A stretch of 33,056 bases of DNA from Pelargonium nanum (taxonomy: Eukaryota; Streptophyta; Magnoliopsida; Geraniales; Geraniaceae): assembly GCA_036897485.1 (NCBI GenBank), contig JAYMTF010000595.1, positions 1 to 33,056 of the forward strand. Direction: 5' to 3'. Below, one piece after another: positions 1 through 10,485 of this stretch. Numbering within the stretch: position 1 is the stretch's first letter; every line of letters starts with the position of its first letter. Position numbers and translations under genes: made by a program. The notes under the pieces were generated by a model. That model saw only the letters and a program-made list of their open reading frames with translations. It had not been told where the DNA came from and did not search any database.

Positions 1-336
1 GAAAAGTGAAATGTTAAATCTAAATATCGTAGTATAATGATGTACAGTAACGATGAATAATGGCTACTGTTTTTTTTGCTTTTCAATGGTGTATTTGCTG
101 CTAGGACTGTGTATTTATAATGGTATAATGTGATTGCACAATTAAAATTTAAGAATTTGGAAAGTCAAAAGGTTTAAGAATAAGGGAAGTCATAGAAGTC
201 CTAAGAAAACCCATAAATTAAACATTTCAATAATAAAAATACATGATAAATAAAGTCCTAATACTTAGGGACAGTCCCCCACGGTATCATAGCTGAGAAT
301 GACATTTAACTTGCCATGCCACCAAAGAAGAAGTAC

Positions 337-3300
337 CTTTCTTTCAAGACCTCTAGTGTTTTCTGGTTCTCCTCTGCTAAACTGCGTTGCTTGATCTCAA
401 CTATTTCTTTTACTTTTTCTTCCATCTGATACATAGTTAAACGTATGAGCATGCACTTGTTCCACTCGGGTTGGAGCAAATTGCATGAAGCATAATATCA
501 AATCAATAAAGTTACTTCTTAAACTGTGTTTGCCAATACAAGCATGCGACATAGCATTTATTATTCCAGTTTTTGTTTCAAAATTCAAATCATGTTCCAT
601 TCTCTTTACATTTTGGACACTAAAGTAAATCTCTAAAGGCAATTATGCACACATGATAACTCAAGCCATACTTTTACCTACTGTAATGATTAGGTCTAGA
701 AGGAAACAAGGAAAGAACCTCAATGCAAGAGACAGTAACTTTAATTCACATATTACAAGTATTAGGATATTAAGCATTGCTAACCTGTTGCTCTAACTGG
801 CGGTTGCGATCTTCAAGTCTTCTTATTGTTGCCTGTTGATTCTTTAAGTGAGCTGCCTCTGCCCTGAATTCTTCCAGCTCAACTTTCATCTTTCGGTTCT
901 CAGTTTCTATTTCGGCCAATTTCAGATCTTGCTCCTGTGCAGAGATGATGGTGATCAAACCATTAAGACACAGAAAAGAATATGCATGCCAACTAATACA
1001 TAATGGATATTTGTTTAATCATGAAATCTGTATACTACAATATCTTCAATATAGAACATAATTCTTCATGACATTATGGAGTTACCTTTTCCTAAATAGA
1101 GATGCTATAATTCACAAGTCACTGATTAGAGTTAAAAATTTAGCACCACGGAACTACCAGTAGTAGCAAGTCATAACAGTCCTAATTAGTATATTTATTT
1201 TTTAATTGATAAAAAAGGACTTGCATGTCCATATCTCACACGCGAATCTAATAAGATTCCTCACCAAAATGGTGAACAGGTGCTTCACACTAGTAAGCAG
1301 AAGTACAAGAGGTAGTGAAAATGATGGCCTTCTTGATGGTGGCAATAGTAGTTGTAGCAATGCCTATATGGTGACAGAACCAGTGGTGGTGGTAACACAA
1401 GCCCGACATGCTAGAGTTACTGTTTGTGTTAACCTCGTGGTTGTGGTGGTGGTGGTGGTAATGGAAACCTAGTGTCTGGTAGAAGTGGTCATGAGGGTAA
1501 CAATGATGCCATGGACCATGGTACCCGTGGTGATAGTTGAAAGTTGTAAGTGGTAGGTAGCAATAGAAAATGATACTTGAGTAATGACATCCTAGAAATG
1601 GGATTTAGGCACCGAGGAGTAAGAAAATTTCATTGGCCTACAATCCCAAACATAAAAACTTAATATTTCAAAAATAAAATAAAATAATTATCTTAAAACA
1701 AATATTCATCCAGAATTTCTATATCCAAAGACAGCTCTAGGGAGGAAATTCATAAGACCACACAAATCTGCTAAGCATGTCAAAGGAAGAAATTAGGTTT
1801 CCCAAGTAGCATGCAAGAAACCAATTTGAAAATCATACTTAAGGGGAAAAGAGGTCAAACAAAGTAGATAAATTCCAAACATTGTTCTGAACAAATTTAT
1901 CAATACTTGCATAGATTCACTAGGTATATACACCTGCATCATGCATATCTACTTACTCTTTGTGTCATGGGAAGATTCAGTGCATACAAGTATGTACAAA
2001 ATGTAGCAACAAACATAATTCAAATTTTATATTAATTAATTTGCCCAAGGAACACCGAAATGAACTAAGCATGTACTTACGGCAATGGAAGCAACGGCTG
2101 GATAAGGATCAGGGGCCTCATAGAGCTTTTGATAGATATTGAGAAAAGCATTTTCTCCAAATTTAGCTCTTTTGGTTAGATTATCAACTTCTTCTTGGTA
2201 ACCCTTAAGTAAGGAGCTAAACAAACTTAACTTTTCCTCCGGTGCAGCTTTCTTGAAATCTGTCGACAGTAAAATTTCAGGATTTCACTACTGCACTTAA
2301 TGTCAGCAAAGTCACGTGCTCAGTGCTCATTACTTATTAGTTTTTTGTCCCCAACTTCTTTTATATTTTGTTGAAAGAACCAAATGATAAAAATAAACTA
2401 CTTGTTCCAAGAAAAGTGGCATGAACAGTAGCTCATCTTAGTGTGTGTGTGTGCGCGCGTGTGAAAGAAAGAAAGAAAGAAAGAAAGAAAGGGAGTAAAT
2501 GATACCTCTTGTGCTCTCCGCAAGCTTCCGCCGATTTCTCTGACTATTTTCCTGGTTTTCAGCTATTCTAAGCCCTTGCTCATCCAGCACACCTTTTTCC
2601 TTCTCTAAATTGAAGTCTTTATGGAGAAAATACATGGTAATTAATGAACCTTTTTACCATTACTGTCTTCATTATATTATACATCAGACAATAAGTAAGC
2701 ATAAGTTGAACATGAATCATAAGGAGTGCATAATCCACGCAAGCAGATGGGATGCATACTAGTTACATAAATGGCATGCCATAAGGTCTATAACATTACA
2801 ATTAAAACTCCTATAATGTTTACAAACCAAGAAAAGAGAGAATGGAGCCCATAATACTATTAAACAATTTTCTACAGAACGCTGATTAAACTTCATAGAG
2901 ATTAACAGAATTCCTTAGGAACACACTATCAAAACCATGCACAAAAACAGTTTCCAGGAAAGCAATTACTTCAATCTCCAAATAAGCTGAAGACTATGGA
3001 ACAAGCTAAATATAAGACAGTAGTATATTAATTAACACAAAATTTAAGACAATGCACCTTGAAAAATAAGATGCCTAACCAAATAGATGATCAGAACTAA
3101 AAAGGGGAGAAGAAAGATTCACCAACAAAGAAATAAACTATGAATGACACTCTGGCAACAAGAATGATAAGATGAGGAAAACTATCTAAGATTAATTGGA
3201 CTTGTGCAGTTCAAGGATGCTATGCCCCAATGCCAAAGGATGAGCCTAAAATTAACATAGAGAGATTTGATAATTAATATGGCACTAAATAGGAAGGGAT

Positions 3301-4407
3301 GGCTAAGGTAATACAGTGGATGACCCTGGATAGTTTTGCATCATATTGATTGGAGCCAGGCTTTCTTGTTGCTGTTTTTGTTATTTCAAAATGATCCAAA
3401 TGACCATGTATACCGATATCCTTGTAGACAACTTCGTATGCCTGCTGCTTACAACATAGGTATATGATGTGGAGAATTGCTAGAGTGAATTTTACTTTGT
3501 GACCAATTAAGTAAAAACAAACTTCACTTAATATATTCTTTGCTTGGAGCAAGTGGTTGGTTCATCCATGACAAATCCAATTGCTATTTCTTGTTCATCA
3601 AGGTGCTTAATTGTAATCAAATATCTTATCACGGATAACAAAAAGGTTCAAATTTCAAGTTTTTACTTTATATCATCCACTGGTTGGATAACCCTAACTA
3701 ACACATCCTAAACTAGTAAGTAGTAACACTCAATTAGAAACTCAAATTAGATTACCTGATCCAGAAAATATTAGTCTGTAAGACTTATGATTAGTCAAAT
3801 GAAATTGCATATTTGCATCTGTGTCCCTTTACTGGGATATTGGCAGATGAAGATATCCCAGTTTATCTCAATCGGGCAAGGATAATATGAGATATTATAA
3901 TTCCTAAACCGGCTTCCTTTACATCCTATGAAAGTAACATGATCAACGATGATCATTTCCTCATCTGATCAACTAGTTTTATAAATGTTAAAAGGAAATG
4001 ATTAATGCACAAGGAGGGTAAAAACCACGCCTAAGAACATTATTTTCAAGTGAAAGGCATTGATCCATTATTTCTAGAGTGAAACTCTTAGTGCACAATA
4101 GTATTGATCTGGTTGTTGTTTCACAACAGTAATCCAACATAAAAACACCTCTACTACTCATGAATTTGATAATCGAATCCACAATTCAACACACATAAAC
4201 CACCAAATAGCAAAGAATTCAACAAAAACAGAAGTGGAAATAGGAAAAGCAGCGAAATGAAATCGGAATAATGCAGTATGAAAATGGAAAAGGTTGGGAA
4301 AGTGAAGGAGTACCTCGCCAGAAGTTGCAGACGACGGAAACGGGAGAAGAGGAAGGGTGCGATTTGTCCCTGTCGGATCCACCTTGGGGAGGATGCGGAG
4401 CTTCCAT
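337..4407 (-). CDS. CASP: Protein CASP, Golgi coiled-coil golgin (5' part, five exons)
   Basis: Plant CASP is a Golgi C-tail-anchored coiled-coil protein, the plant counterpart of the animal CUX1 splice form, and acts as a golgin tether. Five coding exons on the minus strand join in phase with GT-AG borders: 4314-4407, 2506-2616, 2081-2259, 785-934 and 337-425 (623 nt, about 207 residues). The start is the ATG at 4407-4405, giving MEAPHPPQGGSDRDK; it fits the short acidic/proline-rich N-terminus of plant CASP and lies downstream of a TATA-like box. Recognisable stretches are EKEKGVLDEQGLRIAENQEN (exon 2), KRAKFGENAFLNIYQKLYEA (exon 3) and the heptad-rich KNQQATIRRLEDRNRQLEQQ (exon 4). Plant CASP is near 690 residues, so about two thirds of the protein, including the C-terminal membrane anchor, lies beyond the left edge. 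Exon 5 appears to end at AAAG|GTACTT (337/336). Family identity is recalled from Arabidopsis CASP, not searched. Confidence 0.93.
1318..1565 (+). repeat. GTG/GGT-rich low-complexity block in CASP intron 3
   Basis: The 1,146-bp intron between exons at 785-934 and 2081-2259 contains a stretch dominated by GTG/GGT triplets, including a nearly pure run at about 1438-1460. It is more GC-rich than the surrounding intron. No coding signal is recognised; open frames here are a by-product of the triplet repeat. The rest of the intron shows nothing I can name. Confidence 0.5.
2441..2490. repeat. Compound microsatellite (GT/GC)n then (GAAA)7
   Basis: A GT/GC dinucleotide run (2441-2463) abuts seven GAAA units (2463-2490). 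It lies in the CASP intron after exon 2; on the transcript the tract reads as CTTT units starting about 15 nt after the splice donor at 2505. Confidence 0.9.
2617..4313 (-). other. CASP intron 1 (1.7 kb), no element recognised
   Basis: First CASP intron, between G|GTACTC at 4314/4313 and the acceptor before 2616. AT-rich, with no open frame, RNA gene or transposon terminus that I can support. Long first introns are usual in plant genes. Confidence 0.7.
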
Positions 4408-4440
4408 TTTCCAGGAGCGAACTCCGATCTCTGCTGGATT

Positions 4441-4461
4441 CTCTTCTTCTTCTTCTTCTTC
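4441..4461 (-). repeat. GAA-repeat in the CASP 5' UTR
   Basis: The plus strand reads repeated TTC/CTT, so the predicted CASP leader carries a (GAA)n tract about 35-55 nt upstream of the ATG. Purine- or pyrimidine-rich microsatellites are common in plant 5' UTRs. Confidence 0.6.
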
Positions 4462-4553
4462 GTGTGTGGTTAATGCTTCGGTGACAATGGAGCACACAGT
4501 AGAAAGGGTAAATCGGGAGGACCAGATCTGAGAATTTGGGTATATAGCGTGTG

Positions 4554-4563
4554 TTTTTATATA
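4554..4563 (-). promoter_or_regulatory. TATA-like box of CASP
   Basis: Minus-strand TATATAAAAA sits about 150 nt upstream of the CASP start codon. A start site about 30 nt downstream would give a 5' UTR of roughly 120 nt. Position and sequence fit a plant core promoter; no transcript evidence is available. Confidence 0.55.
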
Positions 4564-4669
4564 TGTATCACATTTCCAAGCCCATATATTTCTCAAGATG
4601 AATTGCACTTATTTGTACTGAGCTCTGTTTGCATAATTATGCAAAATCTACTTCTCAAATTGATTCTTC

Positions 4670-5095
4670 TATATTTTATAGGTCAAATTTTTGTAAATTG
4701 AAATTAACGGAAAAATACACATTCTCTCGTCACGTGGGTGAAATGTACACATTTATTAACGTACGAAATATAAGATTGATACGTGTCGCCACATATTTAT
4801 TAACGGTGTGGGTTAACTGGTAAGAGCTTGTTTCAGCTTAACTTAAAGTCTCGGGTTCAAGTCCCAGGGAATGGAGCTGCGATAGAACTTGGTAGGGAGA
4901 GTTTTGACGCTATAGCTTAAAGGTGTTGATCTCGTGCTGATGGTGATCCCGCTTTAGAAACCTAGTAGTTAAAACCAAAAAATAAAATATAATATAAAAT
5001 TGATCATGACTAGGTGCACATTTCTTACACGTGGTGAGAGAGATTGTATTTTTTTTCGTTAATATTAACTTACGAAAACTGAATCATATAATACA
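4670..5095. mobile_element. Inverted-repeat (MITE-like) element, interrupted by a SINE
   Basis: The arm at about 4690-4752 and the reverse complement of about 5011-5083 align over some 60 bases. Both read ATTAACG, then an A-rich run, an ATACA- or TACACA-type stretch, TCTCTC, CACGTG, and AAATGT(A/G)CAC. Similarity appears to continue outward to about 4670 and 5095, but more weakly, so outer ends are approximate and I could not fix a target-site duplication. The centre is occupied by the SINE at 4781-4990. Each arm carries one CACGTG hexamer, at 4731-4736 and 5028-5033. Confidence 0.6.
4781..4990 (+). mobile_element. tRNA-derived SINE with 14-bp target-site duplication
   Basis: An A-box-like stretch (TGGGTTAACTGGTAAGAGC, about 4808-4827) is followed 27 bases later by a good B box GGTTCAAGTCC (4854-4864), the internal RNA polymerase III promoter layout of tRNA-derived SINEs. 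The body ends in an A-rich tail (about 4973-4990). The copies AATATAAGATTGAT (4767-4780) and AATATAAAATTGAT (4991-5004) flank it and match at 13 of 14 bases, which supports target-primed insertion. It is not a working tRNA gene: no cloverleaf fits around the boxes. Confidence 0.75.
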
Positions 5096-5640
5096 GTTAA
5101 GTACAGTGAAAAAAATAACTTAGTAGCATGTGTTTGTCGGCGATGCCGATACCAATGAATTTTTTGCGTAATTACCCTTAAAATTTAGTTGGGAATGACT
5201 CTTGTTCTCATTTTTCTTTGTTACTATTATCGTTTTATGTAATGTTGTTTGCATCAATTAAAACTTGAGAATGATATATATATTTTTATTTTTTTAGGAA
5301 ATATTTCTATATTTATTATTTAGTTAGCAAAAATAAAAATTGTTACAAATGACAATCAATTTATTTAATTTAAAAAATATTTGTTATTGAAGATCGATGA
5401 ATATTGCAAACAGAGCAATTTCGTTTTACTTATAATTTGATTTTTAAGTATAACGAAACATTTTTTTTCTTTTTTTTTTCTTCTTCTTTCTCAACATCAT
5501 CGCTTTCGTCCCTTATCGTAATTTTAAGACTTGGGTGTTGATTCAATTCCTCAATGAGATTTTTTACAAGATCCTCATAAGTGGATTTAAAACATTGATA
5601 TTTCAAGGGGTGTTTGAATGCGCATGTCCCTTCTAGAACA
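5096..5640. other. AT-rich intergenic stretch
   Basis: Very AT-rich DNA with T-runs at 5460-5481. I see no gene, RNA or clear element terminus. It separates the CASP upstream inverted repeat from the retroelement block. Confidence 0.6.
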
Positions 5641-5721
5641 ACTCGGGGTGTGGTCGGCCGAGCAGTTCCCAAAGAAGAAGAATGGAAGATGGTCAGATCC
5701 TCCTTGTCCATCCTAAACGAG

Positions 5722-5845
5722 GGGTTGGACCCTCCTTCTAGGGCTTCGATCATCCATGAATGAAAAGTTAAACCCTCTTGTCGAGGCCTTGATCATCCTA
5801 GGGGAGTGGCTGGGCTCTCCTTCCAGGGCTTTGGTTGTCCTAGCC
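5722..5845. repeat. Three degenerate tandem units of about 42 bp
   Basis: Three consecutive units share a pattern of CCCTC(C/T)T, then AGGGCTT or AGGCCTT, then GATCATCC or GGTTGTCC (starts near 5722, 5766 and 5807). They lie downstream of the protease remnant in element orientation. Confidence 0.5.
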
Positions 5846-6130
5846 TTTTTATATATATAAACAAGCTTAAGAGAGTTTTCTAGAATTACTCTCTTACCTT
5901 TTGCCTTTCTCATGGAACCCAATTCATCAGGTATCCTTGGGTTGGCTAACACTGAGTTTGTTCAGTTGGTCACATAGAGAGATATGAACATGTCTTACTC
6001 AAGGTGGGCGGCCCTCTTCAAAGCGCTTTCTTGATGTCGTAGGATGGATCTATGAGTTTTACTTTCTCATTTTTCTTGTTTTCCTTGACCAAGTAATCTC
6101 ACACCTTATTGGGGCTAACGATGATGGTTG

Positions 6131-7560
6131 TTATTCCTTTAGGGTGGGAAACTTAACATGTTGGTAAAAATCATTGGGGACTATTCCAAACTCTTCGATC
6201 AGGAGGCGCCTGAAGATTAAGTTGTGATTGGATGAGATGTCAATCACCATAAACTCACAATTGCGGGTCTTGTCTTTGGGTTTCTTGTCGAGGGTGACAA
6301 CCAAAGAGACTAAGACTTTCATAGTTGTCATTGCTTGGATTAAGCCCATGAGGACACCTTGAAACACCTTGAGGGAGCTTTCCTTCAAACCAAATTTCTT
6401 GAAGGCATTATAATATAAGATGTTCACTTGACTTTTATTGTCGATGAATATATGTTCAACCCAAGCACGAAAGATGTTGTCCAAGATGATTAGGGGATCT
6501 TCCCTCAAGCTTTGGGTTTCACCTCCCCATCGAGGAAGAAAATATTTCCAAACCAATCTATCCTTCTCGAATCTAAGACTTGGGGTGGTGATGTTTTTTT
6601 TTGTCAAGGCACAGATTTTAGCCTTGCCTTGGGAGATGGAGCATTTCTGCTTGGTGATCATGTAAGTTTTGTATAATGAGGCATCAATGCAGTGGACCGT
6701 GTTCTTGTTTTTCCTGCCTTTTTATCTCTTTCGTCGTCGGTCTTCTTCTGGCTACCTTACCTAGTCTATTCTGAATTGGGCAAAATTTTATTGGCATAAA
6801 TGTCTTTCCTCCACCTGTTTGAGGTAGAAGCAATCATCAATATCGTGGTCATTGTACTTGTGAAGGCTGTAATATTCTTTGGGTCAATTGCCATTAAGAG
6901 GAATGGACAACATTTACAACCTCTTATTTTTCTAAATGTAATCACACACCTCTTGGTATGTGGTGGTGAGTGGGGTGTATGTGACTGCCGAGGTTGTCAC
7001 ATTGAGGCTTTTCTCGAAAGAATGTGGTGTCGGTTTGTTTGATTTTCCCTTTTATTTTTCCTTTCAAGAGTCTTGCCTTTAAGGTCTCTCCCTTTAAGGT
7101 GCTCTAGGCAGACTTTTGTACTTAGAAGAGCATGTATGTAATCGTGATGTGGTCGTAGGCCATGACAAGCATTTATTCCAAAGTCTTAGGTGTTCTTCTT
7201 GCGAATGCGTTGTGAATGAGTGGCAAGATTAGATTGCTCTAGAAGGCGGCAATGACATTTTCGTCGGTTACGAAGTCACATTAGCAGAAGACCCTTCTAA
7301 CCCATTTCACAATGTGAAGAAGGGATTTGTTGTGCCTTTTCTTGACATGGATGAGCTAAGTTTGGTGCTTAATGGCCTTTCTAGCGGAAAAAAATTTCTT
7401 CAATAAAAGCTCCCTGAATAGGTCTATAGACATGATGGTAACCCTTTAGGGTTCATGCAAAGAGCTTGCATCGAGCAACATCGTTTTAGGTGAGCATTTG
7501 CATTTGTAGATCAAAGTTCATCTCAAACTTGAGGGTGTTGGTTAGCATGTTATAGCATAT
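6131..7560 (-). pseudogene. gag-protease pseudogene of a Ty3/gypsy retroelement
   Basis: On the minus strand, broken frames give a gag-like core (about 7440-7180, resembling the SIDSF...LLHI...FSLHKNPPKT region), then a gag C-terminal segment (about 6995-6780) with PLTTTYQEVCDYI and the His/Cys-type YYSLHKYNDHDIDDCFYLK, and then a 176-codon open frame (6661-6131) matching a retropepsin. Around 6445-6433 the frame reads IDNKSQVNILY, where functional proteases have D-T/S-G, so the active-site triad is lost. Several in-frame stops interrupt gag. The order and spacing are those of plant Ty3/gypsy polyproteins; the copy cannot be functional. Confidence 0.75.
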
Positions 7561-9130
7561 ATATGAGAACTGAATATGAGGGTCGGCTAGAATCATACAA
7601 ATGCCAAGGCTCATGTGGTTTTTAGGGTATGGATGAGCTGGTTCATTTGCCTCCCCGGTCTAGGCCATTTTTTCTTGGAGCCTCCGTAAGTCTTCCCTTA
7701 GCTGGATGACTATAGGGCTTTCTTTGATTTCTTGCCTTACCCCTTTAAACATCATCCTTCCTGTGCGGGTCGGGAAGATCAACGTAGTCTCTAGCCCTTC
7801 ACTTTGCTCTATTGATTTTGTAATGGTAGGATAATGCTATATTGTTTCAGCAACGGGGAATGTCGACCTTTGATTCGGCGATGCCATTATCTTTGAAGTC
7901 TTCTTACCATTGATGACATGATATCTCCCTACCATCGTGTGCAATGAGGTGTTGGGTAAGCTTGTGGAAAGCGAAGGTCTTTTCATGGGCTTGTTCTTCT
8001 TGGCCCCCATGATCTCGAGCATCATGGTGGCGGTTGGATGCTCGGTACAATGGGTGATAATTGAAATGAGACTTTTCTGTCCCTACACCCCTAAATGGAG
8101 CCATGGGAGAAACGAAGGTGGATCCTAAGCAAATTGATTTGTAGGGAGAGTCGGGGCTGCTGAACGCCCTGACCATGTCAGGAGTGAAATATGTTCGAAG
8201 TAGAACCATGCCCTAAGGTGGTAGAGTAATTATTGGGACTTGAAAGGTTCCCACTGTGTAGGTAAGGTTTCCTTGATTACAAATAAGGTGGTCTTGGAGA
8301 TAGATCTGGTCACGGAGGAGACCTCTTATGATTTCTTATCTTGTTTTCACTTCTCCGCATGTGAGGGGGCCTACCCTTCCTCATAAACAATATTGGGTGG
8401 AGGAACTGTGAGCAATGGACCAAGGTTACCTCTCAATAGGGATCCATATAACTCCTCGGATAGGAGTAGATGGATCGCTTCTTGGAAGGATTGCATTTCT
8501 GGAGCCTTTATCGATTTTTGTGTGAGGTTAGGGCAACAGTGACGTTAAAGTCATTCCCTATAATGGAACTAGATGATGCGCCTCATTTAACTCGGTCGCG
8601 TTGACACAATAAAATGAGTTTGTCGTCTTCTCCACGTCTAAGTCTAAATTTCGATAGCTTATCAAATCTTGAAGGCGCACCTGATGTCTTTGTGAGGTAG
8701 AACATTATTAAGCCGTAACCTAGGATGAGTTTTTAGGCTACTACCTCGGGAGTGAGAGTAATAATCTCAACCAGAAAGCACAAACGATGGAGAAAGGTTC
8801 AAAATGATAAAGTAGTTAGAGAGCATTAATGGCTCATGTTGTGGATTTTTCCTCTTACCAAGGAAAAATATATTTATACTCACAACTATTTCATCATGTG
8901 TTGTCATGTGGTTGGTTGTTGGAAATGGGGGGACTACTTTGGGACCCACTTGGGAGTTCAGTTCTAGCTTCCCAAGCATGTCGACATCGTTTGTGAGCGT
9001 CGGGCAAGATCATGAGCTGTTCTCCCTTTGAGCATCGCGGAGAAGTTGAAACCTCTAGGAGCCACTACTTTTTTGGATAGCGTCCTATTGTTTGAGTGGA
9101 AAGGAGATGTCTTGGTTATTTCCATGTGTA

Positions 9131-9143
9131 GGGGGGGGGGGGG
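9131..9143 (+). repeat. Poly-G run (13 G)
   Basis: Uninterrupted G13 in the retroelement leader/LTR-like area. Such runs are prone to length error in assemblies. Confidence 0.9.
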
Positions 9144-9403
9144 ACTTAGAGGAGACCTAGTAAGACGGGGAATTTGGCAGTGTGGAGACAAAATGTTGTG
9201 GTCCTCCTTGAAGTCCTTGGAGTTCCTTGTGAGAACTAAGTGATGAGGTCCTCTAAGAGTAAAATAGCTCATCTTAGGGCCTCTTGATATCCTTCGTGAT
9301 GACCTTGTGCTTTTTATTGACGGGCACCCTAGCGAAAGATGCATGACTGAATAATGGGCAAAGGGGGAGCACATTTGTGCACTAGAGGTGCAGAAGTATC
9401 GCG

Positions 9404-9660
9404 ACATGGCTCTTTGAAGCTGCAACACTATGTCTTGAATGAGAGCAACACACAAGTCAAACAAAATTCATTTGAGAGGGAGGTTACGACATGGCTCTTT
9501 TAGGCCGCACGTGATGGCTTAAAGGAAAGTGCTTCGCAATTTAAACGAGTCTCGTTTGAGAGTGAGGTTGTGGCATGACGACTTGAACGATGATGCTTCA
9601 CATCTCAAATGAAGCTCATTTGAGAGGAAAGTTATAGCATGGCTCCTTAAGGACGGGACA
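9404..9660. repeat. Degenerate tandem repeat, about 85-bp period
   Basis: The landmark ACATGGCTCTTT recurs in diverged form at 9404, 9489, 9573 and 9637 (spacings 85, 84 and 64). Between copies are variants of CA(A/T)TTGAGAG, CTTCACATCTCAAA and GAGGTTACGAC. Three full units and one shortened unit can be followed. Confidence 0.65.
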
Positions 9661-10049
9661 GGACGGCTTGGACAATAGCATGTGGGATCATCCCGTATAA
9701 GGGAGTTTCAGGCTCATTTTGACTAAGCTGACGAAGTGCGAGTTGTAAGTTGGTAGGTTGGTATCCGGCCACCACTAATAGTTTTCTACCTTGAGAGTCA
9801 TTGCTCGTCCCTCGCATGCGCACTCATGCAGGACCCATGCTTGAGCCTGGGACGTCTCCCCTCATGTGCTTCTTGAACCCTCTGGAGGTTCCATCCTCAT
9901 TGAGGCATTTGGTCTCCCAAAATATGAGTTCGACGTGGTGGTCAAACGCCACATATCATTTGTCGCTTTGACTTATACTTTTTTGGGGTTTCATCTGGAG
10001 TGAGGATTGGTGACATGACCTTTTTGATGATGCAGCAGTCCAACGTGTC

Positions 10050-10485
10050 TCGTTATGATGACGTATTAATAAGTAACCTACAACAACATGATTTACGTGT
10101 TAATAAGCAAGAGTAGCTGCGTAAAAAGTGTGTAGTGATGTGCATTATCTTCTATTCTTCTTAGTCTAGTAGGCTTTAGATTACACAGATGGTCTGCAGC
10201 ATAACTTAACATTGTAAGTTGGAATGAAACCAAATGAAAACAACAATACATACATGTTCACACACCAACACCAATCCAACAAATCAGTCTGCAAACATCC
10301 CCTCAGATATCTCAGTTTCAAGACCAATCATGGTGTAGGTACAGCCGATAAAAAAAATACATGTTCACACATCTAAGTTATAAGAACAGTACTGTTTTGA
10401 TACAAAATTGTGACGGGACGGACATCTGATTGATTACAAACACGAGCGAGCGAACTAGCTAGCGTATAATGATACAATCTAAAAC
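10050..10485 (-). other. SCD1 3' flank, probable 3' UTR
   Basis: Sequence directly after the SCD1 stop codon (10488-10486). It returns to the AT-rich composition of the gene after the more GC-rich retroelement. I see no canonical AATAAA on the minus strand, so the polyadenylation site is not placed. Confidence 0.5.

Larger units (their letters stand above)
5640..10050 (-). mobile_element. Decayed Ty3/gypsy-type LTR retroelement block
   Basis: This block is less AT-rich than its surroundings. On the minus strand it holds gag then protease remnants in the order expected for Ty3/gypsy (gag about 7560-6780, protease 6661-6131). No reverse transcriptase or integrase follows, so the 3' half is deleted. 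Upstream in element orientation (about 10050-8200) is non-coding sequence with tandem repeats that resembles an LTR or leader, but I could not find two matching LTRs, a primer-binding site or a target-site duplication. Outer limits are estimates. Confidence 0.5.

Noticed and set aside
1206-1472. 88-codon open frame ending in a valine run
   Set aside because: The valine run is the GTG repeat in a CASP intron.
4154-4608. Several overlapping open frames near the CASP start on both strands
   Set aside because: Only the minus frame with MEAPHPP splices into the CASP exons; the others are shadows in a locally GC-rich first exon and GAA-rich leader.
4806-4870. Possible tRNA gene from A- and B-box matches
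   Set aside because: The boxes fit, but no full cloverleaf forms, and the unit extends 210 bp with an A-rich tail and target duplications, so it is a SINE.
8964-9464. 166-codon minus-strand open frame
   Set aside because: Lies over tandem repeats and a poly-G run in the retroelement leader; low-complexity, no domain match.
9404-9660. CRISPR-like spaced repeats
   Set aside because: Repeats are diverged and contiguous, not identical short repeats with unique spacers, and the DNA is a plant nuclear genome.
5640-10050. Complete LTR retrotransposon
   Set aside because: No reverse transcriptase, RNase H or integrase is present, and matching LTRs could not be found by eye; reported only as a decayed block.
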